NCBI RefSeq assembly: GCF_018614955.1
Contig: NZ_JAGGNV010000051.1
Span: 1-64,000 of the forward strand
Source: Variovorax paradoxus
GTDB taxonomy: Bacteria > Pseudomonadota > Gammaproteobacteria > Burkholderiales > Burkholderiaceae_C
DNA length: 64,000 bases
Direction: 5' to 3'
This document shows, piece after piece, positions 43,994 to 52,043 of this stretch. The position numbers and the translations under genes were made by a program. Position 1 is the first letter of the stretch, and every line of letters begins with the position of its first letter. The notes beneath the pieces are model-generated. The model was not told where the DNA came from and did not search any database. It saw nothing but the letters and a program-made list of their open reading frames with translations.

Positions 43994-44902
43994 TCAGGTG
44001 TCGGCGAAGCGGTCGAACAGCACGCCCCGAAGCCACTGGTTGCCCGGATCGCGATGGAAGCGCGCATGCCAGAACGCGTTGATCGCGATCTGCGGCAGCG
44101 CCACCGGGTGGGTGCGCCAGATCAGCCCGAAGGGCTCGGCGATGCTTTGCGCCAAGCGCTCGGGCACGGTGGCGATCATCGGCGTGGAGCGCAGGATATG
44201 GCCGATGGCCACGAAATGCGGCACCGTGAGCCGGATGCGGCGGGCAATGCCCTGCGCGGCCATCAGCTCGTCGACCTGGCCGTGGCCGGTGCCCGCGGCC
44301 TTGACCAGCAGGTGCTCGGCCGCGCAGAAATCCTTCAGCGTCAGCTTCGGCTTGGCGGCAAGCGCATGCGTGGCGCTGAAGAGGCAGACGTAGCGCTGCC
44401 TGAACAGCCGGCGCTGGAAGATGCTGGTCTTCAACTGCGGCAGGAGGCCGATCGCGATGTCCACCTGGCCGGCCTCCATGGCGTCGCGCAGGTTGACGGC
44501 GGTGTTGCGCACGGTGCTGATGGTCACGCCCGGCGCGGCGCGCGACAGCACTTCCATGAGCACCGGCGCGAAGTAGATCTCGCCGATGTCCGTCATCGCG
44601 AGCGTGAAGCTGCGCGTGCTGGTGGCCGGATCGAAGACGGTCTGCTGATTGAGCGCTTCATGCAGCGTGCCCATCGCGTAGGCCACCGGTTCCGCGAGCT
44701 GCAGCGCGAAGGGCGTGGGCTCCATGCCGCGCGCAGTGCGCAGGAACAGCTCGTCGCCGAAGGCCCGGCGCAGCCGCGCCAGCGCATTGCTGATGGCCGG
44801 CTGCGAGAGGCCCAGCGATTCCGCCACGGCCGAGACGCGCTTCTCGGCCAGCATCCGGTCGAAGACCAGCAGCAGGTTGAGGTCGATCTCCCGGAGCTCC
44901 AT
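43994..44902 (-). CDS. nagR: NahR/NagR-type LysR regulator
   Basis: This is a 302-residue LysR regulator strongly resembling NahR/NagR: MELREIDLNLLLVFDRML, SLGLSQPAISNALARLRRAF, FTLAMTDIGEIYFAPVLMEVL and PEIAIN-like C-terminus (LPQIAINAFWHARFHRDPGN). Those proteins activate salicylate-responsive operons. It is divergent from the salicylate 5-hydroxylase genes, with a NahR-type box in the 72-base gap, so it most likely activates them on binding salicylate. Confidence 0.9.
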   Translation of the reverse strand: MELREIDLNLLLVFDRMLAEKRVSAVAESLGLSQPAISNALARLRRAFGDELFLRTARGMEPTPFALQLAEPVAYAMGTLHEALNQQTVFDPATSTRSFTLAMTDIGEIYFAPVLMEVLSRAAPGVTISTVRNTAVNLRDAMEAGQVDIAIGLLPQLKTSIFQRRLFRQRYVCLFSATHALAAKPKLTLKDFCAAEHLLVKAAGTGHGQVDELMAAQGIARRIRLTVPHFVAIGHILRSTPMIATVPERLAQSIAEPFGLIWRTHPVALPQIAINAFWHARFHRDPGNQWLRGVLFDRFADT

Positions 44903-44913
44903 GCGGCACCTTT

Positions 44914-44928
44914 ATTCACATCAGTGAT
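44914..44928. promoter_or_regulatory. NahR/NagR-type operator
   Basis: ATTCACATCAGTGAT matches the NahR consensus ATTCAC-GCT-N2-TGAT in ten conserved positions and spacing. A second partial copy AATTCACGAGATTC begins at 44935. It lies between the regulator and the operon it should control. Confidence 0.6.
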
Positions 44929-44974
44929 TCGATGAATTCACGAGATTCTATTGGCCAATGTGAGAAGGATGCCG

Positions 44975-45982
44975 ATGATCGGCGCCATGGAACTGCATGT
45001 CCGCCCCTTCGCACGCACCATCGAGGTCCGCCCGGGCGCGAACCTGCTCGAGGTGCTGCGCGAGCACCAGGTGCCGGTCTCCTACAGCTGCATGGCCGGG
45101 CGCTGCGGCACCTGCCGCTGCAAGGTGGTCGAAGGGCGGGTGCTGGATGCGGGGCAGGGGCAGGACGCGATGCGGCCCGACGGCCCGCGCGAAAACCATG
45201 TGCTGGCCTGCCAGAGCACGCTGACCGAGAACTGCACCATCGAGATTCCCGAGCCTGACGAAGTGGTCGTGCACCCCGCGCGCATCGTCAAGGCCACCAT
45301 CGCCGAGATCGAGACGCTCACGCACGATATCCGGCGATTGCGCCTGAAGCCGGCCAAGCCCTTGTCGTTCTCGCCGGGCCAGTACGCCCAGCTGCAGTTC
45401 GCGCCCGAGCACGTGCGGCCCTATTCGATGGCCCGGCTCAGCGGCGATGCGGAGCTCGAGTTCCACGTGCGGCGCGTGCCCGGCGGCCGGGTGACCGACT
45501 ACGTCTTCGAGCAGTTGAAGCCCGGCGACGCGGTCCGCGTCAGCGGCCCGATGGGCGCCGCCTACCTGCGCACGCGGCATACCGGACCGATCCTCTGCGC
45601 GGCCGGCGGCACGGGGCTGGCGCCCGTGCTGGCGATCGTGCGCGGCGCGATCGAGGCCGGCATGTCCAACCCGATCCACCTCTACTTCGGCGTGCGATCG
45701 GACGCCGACGTCTACGGCCTCGAAGAGCTGCGCGAACTGCAGGCCCTGCACGCGGGGCTCCAGGTGCACGTGGTCTGCGTATCGGGCGCGGCGCGTCCGG
45801 GCGCACGCCAAGGGCTGATCACCGATGCCATCCGCTCCGACTGGCCGGGCGGCTTCGAGGGCTGGCGCGCCTACCTCTGCGGCTCGCCGCCGATGGTCGA
45901 GGCGGTCACGCTGCTGCTCAAGGACCGCGGCCTGGCCTTGGAAAAGATCCATGCCGATGCCTTCTACATGCAGGGCGCATGA
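44975..45982 (+). CDS. nagAa: salicylate 5-hydroxylase, ferredoxin reductase component
   Basis: This 335-residue protein has an N-terminal plant-type [2Fe-2S] domain (CMAGRCGTCRCKV with C-x4-C-x2-C, and CQS), then an FAD domain (RPYSMARLSG) and an NAD domain (CAAGGTGLAPVLAIV; CGSPPMVEAV). It passes electrons from NADH to the Rieske ferredoxin encoded at the operon's end. AAGGA favours ATG 44975. Relatives start at the equivalent of ATG 44987 (MELHV), and TTG 44951 is less likely. Confidence 0.9.
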   Translation: MIGAMELHVRPFARTIEVRPGANLLEVLREHQVPVSYSCMAGRCGTCRCKVVEGRVLDAGQGQDAMRPDGPRENHVLACQSTLTENCTIEIPEPDEVVVHPARIVKATIAEIETLTHDIRRLRLKPAKPLSFSPGQYAQLQFAPEHVRPYSMARLSGDAELEFHVRRVPGGRVTDYVFEQLKPGDAVRVSGPMGAAYLRTRHTGPILCAAGGTGLAPVLAIVRGAIEAGMSNPIHLYFGVRSDADVYGLEELRELQALHAGLQVHVVCVSGAARPGARQGLITDAIRSDWPGGFEGWRAYLCGSPPMVEAVTLLLKDRGLALEKIHADAFYMQGA

Positions 45983-46012
45983 GAGAAGCGTCGAAGAACG
46001 AAAGGAGACCCC

Positions 46013-47275
46013 ATGACGACCCCGCCATCCACCGTGTTCCCCGAGAAGATCCACTGGGAATCGGAGAAGACCAGCCGCATCCCCTTCATGGCCTACATCG
46101 GCGAGGACCAGCACAAGAAGGAGCTGGAGCGCTTTTTCTACAGCAAGCACTGGTGCTACGTCGGCCTCGAAGCCGAGATCCCGAACGCCGGCGACTTCAA
46201 GCGCACCGCGATCGGCGAGCGCTCGGTGATCATGGTGCGCGACGCCGATGGCGGCATCAACGTGGTGGAGAACGTCTGCGCGCACCGCGGCATGCGCTTC
46301 TGCCGCGAGCGCCAGGGCAACCGCAAGGAGTTCGTCTGTCCCTACCACCAGTGGAACTACACGCTCAAGGGCGACCTGCAGGGGGTGCCCTTCCGGCGCG
46401 GCGTCAAGCAGGACGGCAAGGTCAACGGCGGCATGCCGGCCGACTTCAAGACCGAGGAGAACAGCCTCAACAAGCTCAAGGTGGCGACGCGCGGCGGCGT
46501 GGTGTTCGCCTCTTTCGACCACGAGGTGGAGTCGCTGGAAGACTTCATGGGGCCGGCCATCCTGCATTACTTCGACCGCCTGTTCGACGGCCGCAAGCTC
46601 AAAATCCTCGGCTACAACCGCCAGCGCATTCCGGGCAACTGGAAGCTGATGCAGGAGAACATCAAGGACCCGTACCACCCGGGGCTGCTGCACACCTGGT
46701 TCGTCACCTTCGGCCTCTGGCGCGCGGACAACAAGTCAGAGCTCAAGATGGACGCGCACGGCCGCCACGCCGCGATGATCTCGACGCGCGGCAACGCGGG
46801 CAAGGCCGCTCAGGTCACGCAGGTGTCGAGCTTCAAGGAGAGCATGCAGCTCAAGGACCCGCGCTTCCTCGACATCGTGCCCGAGCCCTGGTGGGGCGGC
46901 CCGACCGCGGTGATGACCACGCTGTTCCCGAGCGTGATCCTGCAGCAGCAGGTCAACAGCGTGTCGACGCGCCATATCCAGCCCGTGGGCCACGACGCCT
47001 TCGATTTCGTCTGGACGCACTTCGGCTTCGAGGACGACAGCGAAGAGATGCAGCAGCGGCGCCTGCGCCAGGCCAACCTGTTCGGGCCGGCCGGCTTCGT
47101 CTCGGCCGACGACGGCGAGGTCATCGAGTTCTCGCAGCAGGGCTTCGAGCAGAAGCCCTACCACCGCACGCTGGCCGAGCTCGGCGGGCGCGAGGTGGAG
47201 GACACCGACCACATGGTGACCGAGACGCTGATCCGCGGCATGTACAAGTACTGGCGCAAGGTGATGGAGGCATGA
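46013..47275 (+). CDS. nagG: salicylate 5-hydroxylase, large (alpha) oxygenase subunit
   Basis: This is a 420-residue Rieske oxygenase. Rieske ligands: CAHRGMRF and CPYHQWNY (C-x-H, C-x2-H). Mononuclear iron site: DPYHPGLLH (His-x4-His), plus a later Asp. Long stretches match NagG: HWCYVGLEAEIPN, VPFRRGVKQDGKVNGGMP, ILGYNRQRIPGNWKLMQENI. NagGH turns salicylate to gentisate with O2. AGGAG precedes ATG 46013. The beta-subunit gene begins 2 bases beyond its stop. Confidence 0.92.
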   Translation: MTTPPSTVFPEKIHWESEKTSRIPFMAYIGEDQHKKELERFFYSKHWCYVGLEAEIPNAGDFKRTAIGERSVIMVRDADGGINVVENVCAHRGMRFCRERQGNRKEFVCPYHQWNYTLKGDLQGVPFRRGVKQDGKVNGGMPADFKTEENSLNKLKVATRGGVVFASFDHEVESLEDFMGPAILHYFDRLFDGRKLKILGYNRQRIPGNWKLMQENIKDPYHPGLLHTWFVTFGLWRADNKSELKMDAHGRHAAMISTRGNAGKAAQVTQVSSFKESMQLKDPRFLDIVPEPWWGGPTAVMTTLFPSVILQQQVNSVSTRHIQPVGHDAFDFVWTHFGFEDDSEEMQQRRLRQANLFGPAGFVSADDGEVIEFSQQGFEQKPYHRTLAELGGREVEDTDHMVTETLIRGMYKYWRKVMEA

Positions 47276-47277
47276 CC

Positions 47278-47751
47278 ATGGCGCCGCATGACTACTTCGA
47301 GCTGAGCCAACTCTACGCCGACTACGCACGTGCGGTTGACTCGGGAAACTGGGATTTGTGGCCCGCCTTCTTCATCGACGAGTGCAGCTACCGCCTGCAG
47401 CCGCGCGAGAACCACGAACGCGGCCTGCCGCTGGCCACCTTGTCCTTCGAGAGCAAAGGCATGCTGGAAGACCGCGTCTACGGCATTCGCGAGACGCTGT
47501 TTCACGACCCCTACTACCAGCGCCACGTGGTGGGCCTGCCGCTGGTGCATGGCGTGGACGAAGACGGCACGATCCGCAGCGAAGCCAACTACGCGGTCTT
47601 TCGCACCAAGCTCAGCGAACTTTCCACTGTCTTCAATGTGGGCCGCTACATCGACACGGTCGTGCGCATGCCCGAGGGGCTGAAGTTCGCGTCGCGCCTG
47701 GTCGTGTACGACAGCGAAATGATCCCCAACTCCATCATCTATCCGATCTGA
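47278..47751 (+). CDS. nagH: salicylate 5-hydroxylase, small (beta) oxygenase subunit
   Basis: This is a 157-residue ring-hydroxylating dioxygenase beta subunit of the SnoaL/NTF2 fold: LYADYARAVDSGNWDLWPAF, YGIRETLFHDPYYQRHVVG, and end DSEMIPNSIIYPI. It gives structure to the alpha3beta3 oxygenase. ATG 47278 is chosen because GGAGG sits 8 bases before it, whereas ATG 47272 is only 2 bases from that site. Confidence 0.9.
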   Translation: MAPHDYFELSQLYADYARAVDSGNWDLWPAFFIDECSYRLQPRENHERGLPLATLSFESKGMLEDRVYGIRETLFHDPYYQRHVVGLPLVHGVDEDGTIRSEANYAVFRTKLSELSTVFNVGRYIDTVVRMPEGLKFASRLVVYDSEMIPNSIIYPI

Positions 47752-47754
47752 GAC

Positions 47755-48126
47755 ATGACAGACAAAGAACCGGATACCCACGGCACGGCGCTGCGCCGCT
47801 TCCGCGATCCCGCCTATGTGCCGCTGGCCGACAACCTGGCGCAGGTGCGCGAACGCATCGATGCGATCGACGTGCAGATCGTCGCCTTGCTGGCCGAGCG
47901 CGGCCGCTATGTGAAGGACGCGGCGCGCTTCAAGCGTGATGCCTTCCAGGTCTCGGCGCCGCAGCGCCAGCAGGAGGTGATCGACAAGGTGCGGCGGCTG
48001 GCCGAGGAGAAGGGCGCCTATCCCGAGGTGGTCGAGGCCGCCTACCGCGCGCTGATCGCCGGCTTCATCGCGCGCGAGCAGCAGGACCACCAGGCGATGG
48101 TCGACATCGAGGTGCCGCAGTCATGA
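47755..48126 (+). CDS. chorismate mutase/isochorismate pyruvate-lyase family (PchB/AroQ-like)
   Basis: This is a 123-residue all-helical type II chorismate mutase fold: VRERIDAIDVQIVALLAER, GRYVKDAARFKRD (with the loop lysine of PchB), VEAAYRALIAGFIAREQQ. PchB splits isochorismate to salicylate and pyruvate; AroQ makes prephenate. Its place inside a salicylate-catabolic operon, between nagH and a Bug receptor, is notable. Start ATG 47755 follows nagH by 3 bases, and its stop overlaps the next start (ATGA). Which activity it has, if any, cannot be told from sequence. Confidence 0.82.
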   Translation: MTDKEPDTHGTALRRFRDPAYVPLADNLAQVRERIDAIDVQIVALLAERGRYVKDAARFKRDAFQVSAPQRQQEVIDKVRRLAEEKGAYPEVVEAAYRALIAGFIAREQQDHQAMVDIEVPQS

Positions 48127-49091
48127 GCCCGCTTCGACTCCTGCCCTGCGCGCTGCTGGCGCTCGCTGCTGTCCATGCCGGTGCCCAGGACTGGCCGCAG
48201 CGCCCGGTGCGCATCGTCGTTCCCTTCGCGGCCGGCTCCTCGCCCGACATCCTCGCGCGCATCGTGAACGACAAGCTGGCAGGCCGCATCGGCCAGCCGC
48301 TTGTGGTGGACAACAAGCCCGGCGCCGGCGGCAACAGCGGCACCGACCTGGTCGCGAAGGCCGCGCCCGACGGCTACACCTTCCTGCTCTCGGTCAACGC
48401 ACCGCTGGTCTACAACACGGTGCTTTACAAGAATCTGCCTTACGACCCCTTCCGCGACCTGGCGCCGGTGTCGCTGGCGGCCACGACGCCGAACGTCTGC
48501 GTGGTCTCGAACGACTTGAACGTCGATTCGGTCAAGGGTTGGCTCTCGGCGATGCAGCGCAACCCGGGCAAGTTCAACTTCGCCTCCACCGGCAGCGGAT
48601 CGATCTCGCACCTGGGCGTGGAGCTGATCAAGCTCAAGACGAAGTCCTTCGCGGTGCACATCCCTTACGCCTCCTCGGGCCAGGCGACCACCGCCATCAT
48701 CCAGGGTGACGTGCAGTACGCCTGCCTGCCGCCGGTGGCCGTGATGCCGCAGGCCAAGGCCGGACGCCTCAAGGCCCTGGCCGTGACCTCGGCCGAGCGC
48801 TCCACGCTGCTGCCTGAGCTGCCGACCCTGCGCGAGTCAGGTGTGCCAGACATCCAGGCCGTGCCGTGGTTCGCCTACATGGCGCCCAAGGGCACGCCGC
48901 CCGAGGTGGTGCAGCGCATGAGCCGCGAGATCGCCGCCGTGCTGAAGGACGAGGCCACGCGCCAGCGGCTTTCGACCGCCTACTTCGACCCGGTCGGCAG
49001 CACGCCGCAGGAGCTGGCGGCCTTCATGGGCGAGGAGCTGCGCCGCTGGAAGCCGGTGATCGAGCGCGCCGGCCTGAAGCCCGAGAACTGA
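48123..49091 (+). CDS. Bug-type solute receptor in the salicylate operon
   Basis: This is a 322-residue periplasmic receptor with signal peptide (LPCALLALAAVHAGA, cut before QDWPQ). Family motifs: VRIVVPFAAGSSPDILAR, DNKPGAGGNSGTDLVAK, GSISHLGVELI, HIPYASSGQATTAI and MAPKGTPPEVV. Operon position suggests an aromatic acid such as salicylate as ligand (inference). No tctAB genes are linked, as is usual for orphan Bug receptors. Confidence 0.9.
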   Translation: MSPLRLLPCALLALAAVHAGAQDWPQRPVRIVVPFAAGSSPDILARIVNDKLAGRIGQPLVVDNKPGAGGNSGTDLVAKAAPDGYTFLLSVNAPLVYNTVLYKNLPYDPFRDLAPVSLAATTPNVCVVSNDLNVDSVKGWLSAMQRNPGKFNFASTGSGSISHLGVELIKLKTKSFAVHIPYASSGQATTAIIQGDVQYACLPPVAVMPQAKAGRLKALAVTSAERSTLLPELPTLRESGVPDIQAVPWFAYMAPKGTPPEVVQRMSREIAAVLKDEATRQRLSTAYFDPVGSTPQELAAFMGEELRRWKPVIERAGLKPEN

Positions 49092-49113
49092 CCCACGCGA
49101 GGATGAACACACG

Positions 49114-49434
49114 ATGAGCACTACATCCTGGATCGACGCCGCCGCCGTCGACGACCTGCCGGCCGACGACGTGCTGGGCCTCGAGGTCGAAGGCCGCGAC
49201 CTCGCGCTCTGCAGCGTGAACGGCGAGGTCTTCGTCACGAGCAACACCTGCACGCACGGCCAGGCACGGCTGTGCGACGGCTTTCTCGAAGGCCACGAGA
49301 TCGAGTGCCCGTTGCACCAGGGCAAGTTCGACGTGCGCACGGGCAAGGCGACCTGCGCGCCGGTCACCGAGGATCTGCGCACCTATCCGGTGAAGATCGA
49401 AGGCGGGCGGGTGTACGTGGCGATCGGCGACTGA
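49114..49434 (+). CDS. nagAb: salicylate 5-hydroxylase, Rieske ferredoxin
   Basis: This is a 106-residue Rieske [2Fe-2S] ferredoxin with ligands CTHGQARLCDG and CPLHQGKFDV (C-x-H, C-x2-H). It carries electrons from the reductase at 44975 to the oxygenase. It ends the operon, converging on the MFS gene with an 8-base gap. Confidence 0.92.
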   Translation: MSTTSWIDAAAVDDLPADDVLGLEVEGRDLALCSVNGEVFVTSNTCTHGQARLCDGFLEGHEIECPLHQGKFDVRTGKATCAPVTEDLRTYPVKIEGGRVYVAIGD

Positions 49435-49442
49435 GCCGCGCG

Positions 49443-50684
49443 TCACGAAGACAGGGAGCGCAGGGCCGGACGCTCCTGCCGCGTGCGCCACCAGAGCATG
49501 GCCGCGATCGACAGCGTCACCAGGTTCCACGCGATGCCGTTGAGGAAGGCCGCGTGGTAGCTGCCGGTGAGGTCGAACACCTTGCCGGACATCCAGCCGC
49601 CCAGCGCCATGCCGAAGAGCGTGCACATGAGCACCGTGCCGACACGCCCGCCGGCTTCGGTCGGCGGGAAATGCTCGCGGACGATGATGGCGTACGAAGG
49701 AACTATGCCACCCTGGAAAAGCCCGAACAGGGCAGACACGACGAAAAGGGACGCCAGTCCGTCAAAGGGCAGGAAGAGCATCAGCGCGATGCATTGAAGC
49801 GCGGCCCCCAGGAGCAGCGTGCGCAGCCCCCCGATGCGGTCGCACACGAAGCCCGACACCAGGCGGCTGACGATGCCGCAGGCGAGCATCAGGGACAACA
49901 TCTGCGCGCCGCGCGCGGCGCCGAAGCCGAGGTCGCTGCAGTAGGCCACGATGTGGACTTGCGGCATCGCCATGGCGACGCAGCACGCCACGCCCGAAAT
50001 GCAGAGCAGGCCCTGCGCCGTGCCGAGGCTGAGTCCGAAGGGCCGCGCATCGGGTGCAGCTGCCCCCGGCGCCGAGGCCGGTGCGTCCGGCTGCATGTCC
50101 GGTGGCCGCGGCCGCATGAGCAGCGCCAGCGCCGCCATCGTCAGGCCGCAGAAGATGCCCAGGCCGAAATAGGTCTGGCGCCAGCCGACGAGCTCGACGA
50201 AATGCTGCACGATCGGCGGCCAGACCGCGCCGGCCAGGTAGTTGCCGCTGGCGCATACCGCCACCGCGATGCCCCTGCGCTTCACGAACCAGAGCGAGGT
50301 GTCGGCGACCAGGGGCGCGAAGGCGGCGGCGCTGCCGAGCATGCCGACGAGCACCGCCTGCGCCAGCGTGAAGGCAACGATGCCGCCGGACAGGGCGCAG
50401 GCGACATAGCCGATGCCCAGGCACAGCGCCCCGAGCAGCAGCGGCCACATCACGCCGAAGCGGTCGGCCAGCCGGCCCATGAACATGCCGCCGATGCCGA
50501 AGCCGATCATCAGCAGGGTATAGGGCAGCGACGCATCGGCGCGCGCGATGCCGAATTCGGCCTGTACGGCGGGCAGGACGACGGACACCACGTACATGCC
50601 GCTGCTTCCGATGGTCATCAGCAGCAGGGTCACGAGCAGCCGATAGACGGCGTAGCGCGAGTCCGGGCGATGCAGTGAGGCCAC
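49443..50684 (-). CDS. MFS transporter, 12 TM
   Basis: This is a 413-residue major facilitator permease with two six-helix halves around a Pro/Ala-rich loop (RPPDMQPDAPASAPGAAAPD, about 190-210). Motif A: MGRLADRFGVMWPLLLGA. GTG 50684 is the start. It resembles the OFA/monocarboxylate branch, and an acid substrate is plausible. It is convergent with the salicylate operon, so a role in salicylate uptake is only possible, not shown. Confidence 0.85.
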   Translation of the reverse strand: MASLHRPDSRYAVYRLLVTLLLMTIGSSGMYVVSVVLPAVQAEFGIARADASLPYTLLMIGFGIGGMFMGRLADRFGVMWPLLLGALCLGIGYVACALSGGIVAFTLAQAVLVGMLGSAAAFAPLVADTSLWFVKRRGIAVAVCASGNYLAGAVWPPIVQHFVELVGWRQTYFGLGIFCGLTMAALALLMRPRPPDMQPDAPASAPGAAAPDARPFGLSLGTAQGLLCISGVACCVAMAMPQVHIVAYCSDLGFGAARGAQMLSLMLACGIVSRLVSGFVCDRIGGLRTLLLGAALQCIALMLFLPFDGLASLFVVSALFGLFQGGIVPSYAIIVREHFPPTEAGGRVGTVLMCTLFGMALGGWMSGKVFDLTGSYHAAFLNGIAWNLVTLSIAAMLWWRTRQERPALRSLSS

Positions 50685-50714
50685 CGTGGGGTCAGCCGGA
50701 GGCTCGGCGCAGCC

Positions 50715-51209
50715 TCAGGGCCTCTCGAGCGTGACGAAGGCGTAGGGCAGGCCGTTGGCCGAGACGTGCGACTCGCGGGCGGTCTCGCGCCAGGACACGT
50801 CGAAACGCGGCGCCCAGGCGTCGCCTTCGTAGTCGCGTCCGATCTCGGTCACGAGAGCGCGTTGCGCGAGCGGCTCGGCCTCGGCATAGATCTGTGCGCC
50901 GCCGATCACCCAGGCCTCGGGCAGTTGCTCGTCTTCGCAGCGAATCAAGGCCTCGCGCAGGCTGCCGGCGCGCTCCGCGCCCTCGCCCTGCCAATCCGCC
51001 TGGCGCGTGATCACGATGTTGCGGCGGCCCGGCAGCGGGCGGAAGCGCGGCGGCAGCGAGTCCCAGGTCTTGCGGCCCATGATCACCGGCGCACCGGCGG
51101 TCTGCTGCTTGAAGTGCGCCATGTCCTCGGGCAGATGCCAGGGCATCACGCCGTCGCGGCCGATCACGCCGTTGGCGGCGCGTGCGAGGATCAGGTTGAT
51201 GCGCGTCAT
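50715..51209 (-). CDS. folA: dihydrofolate reductase
   Basis: This is a 164-residue enzyme: LILARAANGVIGRDGVMPWH, then LPEDMAHFKQQT (catalytic acidic residue), VIMGRKTWDSLP (NADPH site) and VIGGAQIYAEA. It reduces dihydrofolate made by thymidylate synthase, whose gene lies 3 bases upstream on the same strand. Confidence 0.96.
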   Translation of the reverse strand: MTRINLILARAANGVIGRDGVMPWHLPEDMAHFKQQTAGAPVIMGRKTWDSLPPRFRPLPGRRNIVITRQADWQGEGAERAGSLREALIRCEDEQLPEAWVIGGAQIYAEAEPLAQRALVTEIGRDYEGDAWAPRFDVSWRETARESHVSANGLPYAFVTLERP

Positions 51210-51212
51210 GGT

Positions 51213-52043
51213 TCAGACGGCCACGGGCGCCTTGATGGCGGGGTGATGCTGGTAGTCGACGACCTCGAAGTCCTCGTATTCGTAGTCGAAGATCGAGGCC
51301 GGCCGGCGCTTGATGACCAGCGTCGGGTAAGGGTAGGGCGTGCGGCTCAGCTGCAGCGCCACCTGCTCGGCATGGTTGCTGTAGATGTGGCAGTCGCCGC
51401 CGGTCCAGATGAAGTCGCCCACGTCCAGATCGCACTGCTGCGCGATCATGTGCGTGAGCAGCGCATAGCTCGCGATGTTGAAGGGCACGCCCAGAAAGAT
51501 GTCGGCGCTGCGCTGGTAGAGCTGGCAGCTGAGCTTGCCGCGTCCACCCGGAGTCTGCGGCGGCGCGACGTAGAACTGGAAGAAGGCATGGCAGGGCATC
51601 AGCGCCATCTTCGAGAGCTCGGCCACGTTCCATGCGCTCACGATGATGCGGCGCGAATCCGGGTTGGTCTTGAGCGTGTCGATGACCTGCTGGATCTGGT
51701 CGATGTGGCCGCCGTCCGGCGTCGGCCAGCTGCGCCACTGCACGCCGTAGACCGGGCCCAGGTCGCCGTCCTCGCGCGCCCATTCGTCCCAGATGGTGAC
51801 GCCGCGCTCCTTCAGCCAGTTGTTGTTGCTGGAGCCGGTCAGGAACCACAGCAGTTCCTGGATGATGGACTTGAGGTGCACCTTCTTCGTGGTCACCAGC
51901 GGAAAGCCTTCGTTCAGGTCGAAGCGCATCTGGTGGCCGAACACGCTCTTGGTGCCGGTGCCCGTGCGGTCGCTCTTGTGCACGCCGTGGGTATCGACGT
52001 GGCGCATGAAGTCTTCGTATTGGGAGCGGATGGGGCGGTTCAT
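51213..52043 (-). CDS. thyA: thymidylate synthase
   Basis: This is a 276-residue ThyA: GTGTKSVFGHQMRFDL, the ELLWFLTGSSN segment, WRSWPTPDGG, nucleophile in ALMPCHAFFQFYV, and SCQLYQRSADIFLGVPFNIA. It makes dTMP from dUMP. Its ATG overlaps the stop of the FAD-oxidase gene (ATGA), so translation is coupled. Confidence 0.96.
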   Translation of the reverse strand: MNRPIRSQYEDFMRHVDTHGVHKSDRTGTGTKSVFGHQMRFDLNEGFPLVTTKKVHLKSIIQELLWFLTGSSNNNWLKERGVTIWDEWAREDGDLGPVYGVQWRSWPTPDGGHIDQIQQVIDTLKTNPDSRRIIVSAWNVAELSKMALMPCHAFFQFYVAPPQTPGGRGKLSCQLYQRSADIFLGVPFNIASYALLTHMIAQQCDLDVGDFIWTGGDCHIYSNHAEQVALQLSRTPYPYPTLVIKRRPASIFDYEYEDFEVVDYQHHPAIKAPVAV

